Shown here in pieces: positions 47,818 to 58,697 of a stretch of DNA of 64,000 nucleotides. The stretch comes from Apiospora phragmitis (Eukaryota; Ascomycota; Sordariomycetes; Amphisphaeriales; Apiosporaceae). The notes beneath the pieces are model-generated. The model ran no database searches and was not told the origin of the DNA. It was given only the letters and a program-made list of their open reading frames with translations. The stretch is from assembly GCA_038363925.1 (NCBI GenBank), contig JAQQWL010000006.1, positions 1,530,501-1,594,500 on the forward strand. The letters are read 5' to 3'. The translations under genes and the position numbers were made by a program. Numbering within the stretch: the stretch's first letter is position 1; each line of letters starts with the position of its first letter.

Positions 47818-48429
47818 ATGGCTGGTGACAAAACCCCCAGCGTTCATGCGCTGGAGAAGCCCGAGAAGCTTCAGGATCTCCTCAAGGCCGACCGGGGCGA
47901 CGATTGCACGCCGTGTCGCGTGGTTGGTAAGTTCTTCGGCCTCTTTCGCCGCTCGCATGACGATGATCATGTTTCCTCTCCCCCTCCTACCCCTTCCCTT
48001 CCGCGCTCGAGCGACGCCCCCTCCCTTCAGCAGCAGCAGCAGCAAACAACCGGCCGGGGCGGCGACTGCACGTCGTGTCGTGCGATAGGTACGGATTTGC
48101 TCCTCTCTAGAGGCTAGCTCTTGCTGCGCCCCCATCCCAACAGCAACAGCCAGCCTACTTATTTCTCTTTCAATCCAAGTCAAGGATGGTCTGCGCACGC
48201 AGAAGAGGGTGGACGACATTAGCTGACAGCAAATTCTTGTGGAACAGGCGGCGGCGCATTCCTTGGCCTTTCGGCCTACTCCTACTGGTCCGGCATGAAC
48301 CAACTCGAACGTCAACAGGCCAAGATCCTGGCCTCGGGGTCCATGTTCGGCATGCGGAGCCGGAAGTTCGGCATTGCGGCTACGAGCGTGGGACTCGCAT
48401 GGTTGGGCATCTGGAGAATGTTCATGTAG
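47818..48429 (+). CDS. small mitochondrial membrane protein of the DMAC1/DMO2 (DUF4536) family
   Basis: The family includes human DMAC1/TMEM261, an assembly factor for the distal membrane arm of complex I, and yeast DMO2. The second exon (48248-48429) encodes GGAFLGLSAYSYWSGMNQLE and a second hydrophobic segment ending LAWLGIWRMFM. The first exon starts at ATG 47818 and has two possible ends. Donor GTAAGT at 47927 gives DCTPCRVVG|GGAFLG and a 96-residue protein, the form expected from relatives, with a 321-base intron. Donor GTACGG at 48089 gives DCTSCRAIG|GGAFLG and 150 residues, with both CxxC motifs and a Gln-rich linker between. Both donors are in phase 1 and both frames stay open. The family call is good; which donor is used is open. 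Confidence 0.8.
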
Positions 48430-49081
48430 AAAAAGATCAAACGGAACGAAATAAACGAAACGAACAAAAAGGGATAACGACGAGCCGTATGTAGTGGTAG
48501 TGGTGCTAAGGTTAGGGCCCCGCGCCCAATTCTGGAAGAAGGACAAAACAATACCCGCCTGATGAAACGATATGGACAAGCGGCCAATGCGCCCGGCTAC
48601 CATGATGGAGCCGCCAGTGCGAGGCCGACGTCGTTTACAGAATTGTGTGTTAACGGGGCACGACAAAAGACAACAAGGGACGAGGAAACCTAATCCTCGC
48701 TCGGACCACGCAAGCGTCTCCTTGAGAAACAGGGCGGTTTCGCGCGGAACATCTACAGCGTAGTACAGGCCTACAATGACGGGATGGGCGACTCCTCGTC
48801 GGTATCGCAAGAAAGGAGCGGCTCTTCTTCACCTGCACAAAATCAAATGTATTCACACCACATATCTTACAACCGAAAAAGGATTGCGAGATGGGGGTCA
48901 GCAATGGCGGGCGTTGCAGGAGTCTGTTCGACGTCGAGATGAGCTGTATATACAACAATATCATCCACTCCATTTAATCATCATCGGAATGACCTCTCCA
49001 AATTAAGAGGTCCTATACAAGCCGTGGCTCGAGGTGCTGCTCAAGATCCAGTACAAACCCACCCAGTATGCCTTCATCTCA
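48430..49081. other. intergenic region between convergent genes
   Basis: This stretch lies between the 3' ends of the DMAC1-like gene and the AFG1-type gene. No supportable gene. Confidence 0.5.
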
Positions 49082-51108
49082 TCATTGCGAACCCTTCCCA
49101 CCCGCATCCTTCGCATGGGTATCAGCATCCCTTGAAAGGGCATTCTTCAGATCCTGGACCCTCAGCCTCTGCAGCCCAGCGGGCTCCTCCAGCTCCACCG
49201 TCTCGCCCATCCTCACATCCCCCTTGACTACGTCTTTCCCCCCGCCACTCCTCGACGACAGCGGCGTCGAGACCGGCTTTGCTCCCAATGCCGTGCCTCG
49301 CGGGGCAGGGGTCGCCACCAGTCGTCGCCGTCCCGCGCGTGCCACTGCGCGCCGCAGAGCTCCCACAGCCGGGACGCGGCGCGCTTGTACGCGAAGCGCT
49401 CGTCCTCGCCCGTGAAGGCGCCCGTGTTGCTGAAGTCGAGCCGGGACGCGGTGGGCAAGATGCCGAAGTCGGAGTCCTGGTGTTCGTCCCGGTCCGAGTC
49501 CGGGTCCGGGTCCGTGTACGACGAGATGTTGGGGCGGAAGGGCGACGTGGTGTCTTGGTAGACCTCGGCGATGGTCTCGGAGAGGATGGCGTCCGAGTCT
49601 ACTGTGCGGTGTTCTTGATGTGCCCCGTCTGTGGACGTTGAGCCAAGGGTGTTGTTGGTGCTGGCTTTGGCTTCGGGGAAGAAGAGGTCGTCCGGTCCCG
49701 CGGCGGCCCGCACGTGGAGTTTGCAGCGGGCCTCGTAGAGGGCGTCCAGAAGGGTGATGAGACGCCGGGCTTCGTTTTTCTTGAGGATCGTCAGGACCGG
49801 CACTTCGTCGATGATGAATGTGTGGAAGGTCGATGCCATGGTGATGTAATCAGCTGGCCCATAGGCCGAAACTAGCTCATGGAACTTCCAATATGTCACT
49901 CCGTTGTGTTGGTGTGGGACGTGGACCGTCCGTCCATATACAGTGAGCGTCGAAGCCTTCCATGGCGTGGCTCCTAGTGACGTTATCCAGTTTTTGCTGT
50001 CGCTCTCACTCAGTAAAGTGTAGTTTTGAGGTATCGCAAGGCTTTCGTCTGTTCGAACCAGTTCATTGGAAGTCAAATCATCCGTGGCATGAGACCCTTC
50101 GGTAGCATCTCCTGTTCCCACATCCGGGATGACGTCGCTAATCCGTAGCTCGATTTCCACAGGTTTCTGCGTCTCCCGTCTTCGCCAGTCTTTGCCGCCC
50201 TCCATCTGCCAGAATTCGCAGCGCGCCTTGAGCACTTCGAGAAAGTTTGAAAAATCGCTAGAACTTCCAAACAGCTCTCCTCTGCCCCTGCTCCGACTCT
50301 TGCCAAAGCCGAGAACCTGGCCTAGAAAACCGCCGCCGCCGCCGGGTGGGGGAGAGGTGTACTCGAACCCTGTAGCCTTCTCTAAATCCTCTGGCATGCG
50401 GTTTGACGAAGCAACCAGCACGCCGCCGAGCTGAAAGAAGGCCGTGAACAAGTTGCTCAATATCTTGCTCGCGGCCCGATCGGGGAATTGGAACTCGTCC
50501 AAGAACAGGATCGGAGACTTCTCAATCATCTCTCGCGCCATCCACAGTAGCGAGTATTGCTGGTCGCCCCCGCTCATCTGCGGATGAGACTTCCTGTACG
50601 TTTCCAGCTGCGATAACGTATACAGCATAAAGGTATTGAAATGCCATCGCTTCTTGCGACTTGTGGGCAAGCCGTCCGCAAGCAGGTCTAGCAGCATGGA
50701 CTTCCCCGTGCCCACCTCGCCCGACAAAAAGAGACCCCGGGGCGAGTCGATCTGGATGGCGGCCTCATGGCCGGTCAGGACCCTCGTCAAAGCGAGGCTA
50801 TCTCTGTCTTCCGTGCTGGCAAAGAAACGGGAAAATAGCGGGTTCCTGCGTATGGGGTGATTTGCCGCGGCCAGTGCAGAGCTGTCCTCCCGAGTCCGCC
50901 TCGACTCATCCAACGTGCTGGAGATGGCTTTCAGCCTTGCCCCATATTCAACCGAAGGCGAGTAGTCCTTTAGCCGCTTGTAGATCTTCTGAAGATGGAT
51001 TGCCAGTCTGTGCTGCGCCGGATCAGGGCAGTAGTACCCCGTTGCCAGAAGGCTCCTGTATTTGACCAGGGGATCTGTGATGGTGACGGACGTTGATGTT
51101 CGATTCAT
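49082..51108 (-). CDS. AFG1: AFG1/ZapE-family AAA+ ATPase, with a frame break near the 3' end
   Basis: AFG1-type ATPases (LACE1 in mammals) sit in mitochondria and assist quality control of respiratory proteins. The open frame from ATG 51108 to 49228 encodes 626 residues. The conserved N-terminus is TDPLVKYRSLLATGYYCPDP (11-30). Walker A is GEVGTGKS (130-137), Walker B is LFLDEF (201-206), and VLVASSNRMPEDL marks the sensor 1 region. A Pro/Gly-rich insertion (TSPPPGGGGGFLG) follows. The C-terminal WELCGAQWHARDGDDWWRPL is typical. After REARHWE the frame gives a short Arg-rich tail, whereas the neighbouring frame continues with TVELEEPAGLQRLRVQDLKN and stops at 49082. A single-base deletion near 49270-49295 would explain this; no intron does. 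There is little mitochondrial leader before the conserved start, so location is uncertain. Confidence 0.85.
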
Positions 51109-52305
51109 TGTGGCCGGAGAGCTAGCTTAGCTACCTTGGCCAGTTGCCGACTGGGAACACCAATTACACCGCGACCTCAGTTCCTCAGATTGCCTCGATC
51201 AGAATGAATGTGAAGCCTAGCCATAGAAATGACGTTGTTGTTGTTGTCACTGAAATGGTCTAAGTTAGATGTGCATGTGGTTTGCTCACATGAGGCCAAG
51301 CTATATCACAAGGATATGCCGCATCTCATGCCCACATATAAGGAAAGTTACAGAAAGGTTACTGGAAGGGGACAACCAATACAAGTCTGGTACAAGTCTA
51401 TAAGAGTACAAGGAACCGAGATCTATTCAATAACAAACTCCAGGCGACAGCATGTAGAAAGGACGTTTCAAGAATACATCTATTGACGAAAGGTGGCCCC
51501 GAAGCGGGTGTTGAGGTCATCATCTACTACTAAAGTCGGGTAAAGCGAATAGTTAGTTGCCCGCTCGGACCAACTTGGCCGGCCTAGGAGTTGAATGCGT
51601 CTAATAAGTTATGGTTGAAACAAGAATATAGCAGGCGTAACATGCAATAGGCTAGGCTAAAAATACCAGTACATACGAGTAACCCCAAACCGACCTTCTG
51701 AAAGTCCTAAATTCTATATAACAGCTCAGTGCTGAGCTGGACGATTAGTGGAGACTTCAGCCTCCAATTGCTAATTGCTAGTCGCATCAATCAACAAGGC
51801 ATTGAATGTTGCCATAAATCGAAGCAGGGCCCCATTGAAAATAGATGTACTTCAGTACCATCAAATGGCCCCAGCAAGGCCCCTACTCAAAAACACCAAG
51901 GGCGTTTTTTGGATGGAAGCTACGAGGCGTGAGAGATCCATCCATCATCCATTGGCTCGCGAAAAATTAAGAAAAGGGAAAAGGCATTTTACCCAACCCG
52001 AATCTCTTGCTTGACATTCCTATTGCCCAAGTCCTTTGCGACCCAACCGTCATCAACCTATTCATCCTCTATTTACTGCATGCGCATACTTGTCCTGTTT
52101 TATGCCCCTTCTTGCGTCTTTGTTCGACGTTGACGAGTAGAGACTTGATGCATCAATCGACGGCTCGACCAAAGTAAACATTGTTGGCGACGGCTTTTTG
52201 CTTGGACGTCGTCATCCTTACTCAACAAACACCTATCTCGACCCGACCCGACCTAACCGGTCCCCCGACCGACTTTCCATTTATTTCTCAATCAACATTC
52301 TCAAA
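51109..52305. promoter_or_regulatory. divergent promoter region of AFG1-type gene and NUP133
   Basis: About 1.2 kb separates two start codons on opposite strands. No gene is supported inside. The 100 bases before 52306 are CT- and AT-rich, like a leader. Confidence 0.5.
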
Positions 52306-55300
52306 ATGTTCTCGCCCTCATTAAAAAAAAATCCCGAACATGCGCCTACGCCTACAGTCACCACCCGCGGTCGCCGGCGCCAGCGTCCCGCGAGTTCGGA
52401 GAACACGGCCCAGCAGCCTAAAGCCAAGCGTTCGAGGATCGCCCTCAACGAACAGACCTTTGTCCAGCCCGACGCGAACACCGACAATTTCGAAGTGAAA
52501 GCAGCGCGTCCCTCGGCCAAGGAGTCGAAGCAGCAAGATGGCATCGAAAACACGCCGCCCGCCATTAGGAAAGAGCTCAGCGTCCGCTCCAAGAAGGCGG
52601 CCAAGGGTGGCGATCGTGTTGGCAAGGGAGATGGAAGTGTCGTACTCGTACGTAACCTACCCGCTCAAGCGTAATCTATGGGACAAATAACTTACAGGCT
52701 ATGGTGTAGACGAGCAATTCCGGCTTCGTCGTCAGCAAGCTTCCTGCTCTGCCCGAGAGGCTTCGAGCCGATGCAACAAGTAAGACGGGCATCTACTGCG
52801 CCTACTGCTAGGGTTGGGGATACGATTTGACTGGTTGCTAACACTCAACAGGTCGTCAACATGGCACCGTCGATGCCGCTACTGGATTCGCCTTGAGCCT
52901 CACCCAAACACATGCAGTCGTGTGGCCTTACACGTCGCTATCACACACACCTGGGGACTCTTTCGTCTTCACACTACCCTACCCATCGAGATATGCGACC
53001 GACCCCCTACCGATAGGATCCCTCGTGTCGTCATCCGTCTCGTCGTCCGAAATTGGGTTGGTAGTGGTGATGCCCACCAGCGGCAAGGTTACCTATTGGG
53101 AGTCCATCACGAGTGCCACAACGTTAGACTTCATGCGCCAGCAGCGCAATGGGGTCGAGGACACGATACCGGGCATGTACTCGGGCGAGACGGTCACCCA
53201 GATCATTCGCGCAGAGTCGACAACCGGTTTCATATTGTCCTTCAGCAGCGGCCGTATGGCTTACCTTAGTGTACGTGACGCACACGGTCGACCACAAATA
53301 TCGGTTCAGTTTTTGCGCACAAGTCTGGCCCCCAAAAGCGGAGGAATATTTGGCAGTATACGGAATGTGCTGTCCCAGGCAGCTGTGCAAGGTGATATTG
53401 CAGCTGTCAGGTCGGACCGCTCCTCGAGGCAAGGCGAGCGCACAGTCGTCGCGGCTACGTCGAAGGGCCGGCTGCATGCATGGAAGATTCACCGGGGCGG
53501 CCACCACGATCTGCTGACCGAGTACGACGCCAAAGAAGCCGTGATTGCGAGCATCCGAGAACGCGACTTGCGCTCGATCGCATATCCTGCTGAGACCTTC
53601 AAAATCCACGACTTCACCTACACGCCCGCTAATCCGGATGAGAGATACATCGATATGACACAACTTCGCCATACCCCTGCGTATGACACTTACCAGCACA
53701 TCTTGCTGCTGACTTCTTTCTCCAACGGAGACAACTACCGTTATGTCCTCGTCGAGGTTCTTCTTCCCAATGGCGCATCACCCGAGACCCCCATCATCGT
53801 TGGCGCGATCCGACCCATCACCAGCTATTCGACACCGCCGAATCCTCATGCTCTCGCCAAACCCCGCCTGTACCTACCCAAACCCGCCGTTGTCGCATTT
53901 GTGGTCTTTGACCGTGCAATTATTGTGGCATCTATAGCGCGTCAACCAGATTCACCAGATTCGCAGCTGCTCGAGGATAGCCACATCTTGCCAGCTACTT
54001 ACGAAGATGTTGTGGATCTTCGACAGGACCCTGTACTGGAGGTTGTTGGATCGGGCATCGAGGAGCCACATGCTCCCGGGTCTGAGGAAGCACGGAGTAC
54101 ACAAGTCAAAACAAAGAATCCCTCAGTGGTGCTTCTAGTTCGAGGTGCCGGCACTCTCCGAGTACTGACGTCCGATATTGACAAGTTTCCAACCGACAAA
54201 GCCCCCGAAGTCACCGCGAAAAGCAAACTTGAGCAGGCTGTTTTCTTCGGCATTAAAGAAGACAACCCCCTCGTGTTTGATGCACCACGTGAGCTTCCAT
54301 TCTCAGATGAGGAGATGGGAGACGCTGCTCTTGAATTGAGTAACGACATTCTAAGCTCGAGCAGTCCACATCTGACGGCTGGTTCGGTGCACTTGGAAAG
54401 CCATCTGAGATTCCGGGCAAGGATGCTGGAAAAGCTCATGTCCCATTTGAAAAACATCAAAGTCGGCCTAAACCGTGTCACACGCTGGAAGTTGTTGTGG
54501 AATGCCGAAAAATTGCATGCTGCAAGTTACGTGTGGAAGAAGCACGAGGAGTTTCTCAACACGCGATCTGCTGAGGCGAAGAAAGATCTGGCAGCCGAGA
54601 TTGTTGAGTACATCAGGACCGAGGAGAAGCATCAGCCGGACGTCTCTCGAGGAGAAATCGACCAGCTTCGTTACTGGTTCACACATGATACCGACCGAAT
54701 GAACATCTTCTTGGCCTGGGCGTACGAGGTCATCAAGTACAATTCGAAAGCGGAGCTGGACCAACCATCCTTGACACGTTTTATCTGCGAAGCCATGCAG
54801 ATGAACATCTATGCCATCCGTGAAGCCATGGGATTCCGTAAAAGGAACCTTTCCCTTTATGGGCTTGAGCGAGAAAAGATGGAGAATGGAATCCTCTCGG
54901 AAAACTACGAGGGTCTGCCTCAACCATGGACCAGCGATCAATACATAACGAACAACCTGAAGCGTCTGGTTGAACTTGCCTCCGAGTGGGCTAACCAGAA
55001 TTACGTGACAGAGGTCTCTGGGAAAACGGAGCAGATGCTTGTCCAACAAATCCGAACCCTGCTCCCAGCTCTCACGGAGGTATATCTGACCGCTCTTCAG
55101 GAGCTGTCTCGCTCGTCGCTTGCCAGCTCGAACTCTAAGACAGTTGCTTTGGGTCAGAGTTTCGAAGAGACGTACGAAAAGGACCGCCACGAGAAGGTAA
55201 TTCTTCTTGCGCAGTCAGAGAATTGGGAGGCCGCCGTCAGATTGGCCGAGCAACACCGCTCTCTTGCTGCGTTGGCAGAAATCATGATCAAGGAGACCGA

Positions 55301-56636
55301 TTCGTTGCGTTCGAGACTCTCGACGGGTGCTTTGTCGCCTGAGGAGACTCAACGGCTCGAGGACCGAATGAAGGCCAATGAGCGACAAGTCGAAGACCAC
55401 TTTGCTGAATATGGCCAGAACTTCGCTTTCCCGTTCTATGATTACCTCTTGAGCCTGGATGGCATTGATGCAGTGCTCGAGTATAACGGCGACAAGATTT
55501 ACAAGACCTCGTTTCTGCGTACCAAGCCGGAACTTGCAAAGATATCGTGGATCAACGATATCATCGGAGAGGAGGATATAGTACACGCCGCCGATACGCT
55601 GCTCGATCTGGGCTTGGCACGAGAGCAGCAGATCTGGAATAAGAAGATCGAGCTGAGTCTTGGAAAGCTCGCTCGTATGGCAGAGGCATCCCGACCTACC
55701 AGCAAAGCATCCTTCAGCAGACAAGAAGCTACCGTCAACGTAACGGTGGCTGATGCTGGTGTTGAATCCATCGATAAGGAACTGGCAATCATCAAGATCC
55801 AGGATCAGCTTTATGGACAGGTTCGACCAGTTGTCAGTGTCGCTCTTGACGAGACTGCAGAACTGCCCATGGCACTTGAAGCCTTCCCGATCAAGATTCC
55901 CAAGAAGTACAAGATCATTAGCGAACTCTATGAAAATGGACTCGCGCGGCTCCTGAAACACGAAGCACTCGACCCGATGAGTCTGATCGACCTTCTCACC
56001 ATGATTCAACTGCAGCCGGACCTCAAGGAGATGATTTCGGACCAGTTCTTCTTGGCCATCCAAGTTGCTAACTATGCCCTGGTTGATGAAGAGCGCGAGC
56101 AAGCCGAGCGTCTCATCTGGAGAAGGTGTTACCTCAGGGAAGACTGGACCAAAATCAACAATACCTCCCACAAGGACGACAACGATGTTCTGGAGATTTT
56201 AGGCAGCACTGACCTTTTCTCGACCTTCTGCGTCCTCTATGCCAGTCGTAAGTGCCTTTCCTCATTTCATACCTGGGATCTCAAATATGATACTAATGCT
56301 GCTTTAGAACAAAGCACAGATGGCAAACCTTACCGCCGCGTCATGCCTTCCGAAGCTCTTGGCGTCTACACAGAAACTCTTGACCAGCGCTTCCAGAAAC
56401 TGGACAAGGGTTACGGCGACAGGTACCTAGAGGCAATGAGATGGGAGGACAGCAACTTGAAGAAACACGTCGAGAAGCACAGGTTGGAGCAGTGGGCCCA
56501 AGAGACCCGAAGACTGGCAGAGGACACGGTCAATCAGCAGTATGACCAACAGACTGTAGAAGGCGCCTCTCAACTGTCTCTGCCACCCGCGAAGACGACG
56601 ACAGCCAACGGGCATTCGCAGAACGGCGCACACTAA
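52306..56636 (+). CDS. NUP133: nucleoporin Nup133
   Basis: Nup133 is a scaffold nucleoporin of the Y (Nup84) complex. Four exons: 52306-52647, 52710-52779, 52852-56247 and 56308-56636, with introns of 62, 72 and 60 bases. The last is a multiple of three and so is hidden in an open frame; its donor GTAAGT and acceptor TTTAG give LYASQQSTDG. The product is 1378 residues. Residues 1-115 are basic and disordered, and SGFVVSKLPALPERL begins the beta-propeller domain, which runs to about 520 (GYVTYW-like strands, VVAATSKGRLHAWKIHR). The rest is the helical ACE1-like stack of Nup133 (for example AQSENWEAAVRLAEQHRSLA, DYLLSLDGIDAVLEYNGDK). The ATG at 52306 is chosen because upstream in-frame residues are leader-like. 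Length and order match fungal Nup133. Confidence 0.9.
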
Positions 56637-57371
56637 AGAGATGCGGGCCGACTGCGCAGCAGCGCCCGAAAGAGACGAGTAGGGAAAGAAAGCGAAGCAT
56701 GAAGCAGTGTATAGTAACCTAATGAACCCCTTTATCGGATTATATATCCTTTCTGGGCTGGCGTAGCGAGGATTGGCAAAAAGAAACAAAATCAGAGACT
56801 CGAGTAATGTCATTTGCACGGGAGGGGGATTTGATTTTGTTTTTCTGGTTCTGTCGAAGCTTCACTATAGTTTGGCTTGATAGCTTTTGTAGGAACAACA
56901 ATTGCTGGCGTTGCACACAGGGGACGGGGACTCTCCTTCGTAGGGCTAATGCAATACCATTATTTTTATTCGTTTCTGAGAACCTGATCCAGAGGAGAGG
57001 ACTTCAACTTGCATTACGACTTCCAGATTCTTGACTTGTAATCGATGATGGTGTGCTATAAGAAATGACCATAAGTTGACCCATTACGAGATGGGATATC
57101 AACACACATGTTTGTTTAAGGACTAGAGATTCAAAGAAACGATAGTCAACCCTTGTGAGATTTGGGTATTTAAAATCTTCGATTGAAGCTATGATTTCGA
57201 ATAGTTTAGCATCGTGGCTCACGTAGAGCAGTATAAATTGTAGTATAAGATGCCTGATATTTGCCAGACTCGCCATAATCGCCCCAACACCATTTATGCC
57301 AATTGATATCTTGCAAATTCATTGACTTGACCTGTGGTCGCATGCCCAACGCCGTTATCCCCAAAAATTCA
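56637..57371. other. convergent 3' intergenic region
   Basis: This separates NUP133 from the 441-residue gene on the other strand. Nothing supportable is seen. Confidence 0.5.
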
Positions 57372-58697
57372 TCATAATGCCAAGGAAGCACCTGGCGTGT
57401 CTGCAAGCGCATCACGTTCTTCCTGCCATAACACACTGTTCCAAGCAAAAAAAGTGCGAGACATCAATTCGCTCACCCAAGATGCCTCCTCCCTCTGCCC
57501 AACCTGATTGAGTCGCAGCACGGTATCGGTCCCTAGACTTACCATCCTCCGTGATAGCCTGTCCGATTTGGCCTGGTTTACCTGCTTCGCCACCGACGCA
57601 ATCTTGCCATCGTCGTGGAGGTACTTGACTGCCGAGGTATGGTCCGGGGAGGTTGGATGGTGCAGTTCCAAGTGCGCAATGTCCAGCTGCTTGCCCCACG
57701 GTCTCCCAATGTCCGTGAACATCTCGAAGAGCGGGACAGAAGGTCGTGGCCTCTGCGATGCATCCACGGTTGATGTCCAGGACAGTCTGGCCCAGCTATT
57801 CCTCACGACCCTTTCTATGTGGCGATTCTTGGATTCCAATGTTTGATGCATGCGCAGGAAAGCCGAATAGCTGTCATCGAGGGCTCTGGTCAAACCTAGC
57901 TTGCTTTCGTCCAGTTTGATAATATACGGTATGATGTTGGCGATGGCTTGCTGCATTTCCTTGTCCTCCGGCGAATCCACAATGTGTGCGCCGAGACGTG
58001 ATAACCAGGTCCATATGACTTCCTCCAGACTCTCGGCATACAGGAAAGGTGCCAGGTGTTTTATCAAGACGGGGTTGTGGAGGAACTCGAGATTGTGGTC
58101 GAGACCCGAGGAGCGAAGCCATTGCACGACTTTCAGGCCGGCGCCTGTATCGCCCAGCCGCACCCGCTTCTCCAGCGCAAGGACGGACTGGGAATGGATG
58201 ATGCGGGAGATGGAGGCGAGGAAGCCGGCGGCCCTTTGTGTAGTCATCATACCCCGCGACGAGGCTGAGTCGAAGATGTAGAGCTCCTTCTGAACGTCGG
58301 CCTGGACATCGGTCGGCAGCGGCTCCGTGTGCAACGATATTTGCTGTTGGCTTCCTGCGCCTATCCTCTGCGGCTTCGCGAACAGAGGGTTGGACAAGAT
58401 GTTGTCCAAGTGGTAATCGGTCGGTCGTTGTTTGCCATGCTGATTACTGGAAGACTCTTTGTTGGAAAGCACGGCTTTCTCCAGTCTCTTGGAGATTGGC
58501 GCCGGCGCTGGCGGCGGGACGACCTCTTGGGAAGAAGAGGATTGCCATGGATGTTCTTGGTCGAGGTGCTTCCGGAAGGAGGACGTGATGGAGTTGAGCA
58601 GATGTTGCGACTCGCGCTGGTTCAGCGGCAGCGGCTGGTGGATCCGGGAGAGCAGTCCCTTCTTGAGGGAGTTGAGTCGGGTAGTCGGGGCGACCAT
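57372..58697 (-). CDS. uncharacterised 441-residue fungal protein
   Basis: A single uninterrupted frame from ATG 58697 encodes 441 residues. The N-terminus (TTRLNSLKKGLLSRIHQPLP, then an amphipathic stretch with LLNSITSSFRKHLDQE) resembles conserved hypothetical proteins of Pezizomycotina that I know only as unnamed. It is basic with Ser and Leu and could act as a mitochondrial leader. From about residue 150 the protein is mostly alpha-helical (AAGFLASISRIIHSQSVLAL, LKVVQWLRSSGLDH, EVIWTWLSRLGAHI), with helix pairs of a repeat-like kind similar to mitochondrial mRNA-specific translation factors. I have no direct motif for that role. No intron is needed. It is divergent with DEF1 across about 2.3 kb. 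Confidence 0.7.
   Translation of the reverse strand: MVAPTTRLNSLKKGLLSRIHQPLPLNQRESQHLLNSITSSFRKHLDQEHPWQSSSSQEVVPPPAPAPISKRLEKAVLSNKESSSNQHGKQRPTDYHLDNILSNPLFAKPQRIGAGSQQQISLHTEPLPTDVQADVQKELYIFDSASSRGMMTTQRAAGFLASISRIIHSQSVLALEKRVRLGDTGAGLKVVQWLRSSGLDHNLEFLHNPVLIKHLAPFLYAESLEEVIWTWLSRLGAHIVDSPEDKEMQQAIANIIPYIIKLDESKLGLTRALDDSYSAFLRMHQTLESKNRHIERVVRNSWARLSWTSTVDASQRPRPSVPLFEMFTDIGRPWGKQLDIAHLELHHPTSPDHTSAVKYLHDDGKIASVAKQVNQAKSDRLSRRMVSLGTDTVLRLNQVGQREEASWVSELMSRTFFAWNSVLWQEERDALADTPGASLAL

Noticed and set aside
54468..56171. Long minus-strand frames of 240 and 318 codons
   Set aside because: They are antisense shadows of NUP133.
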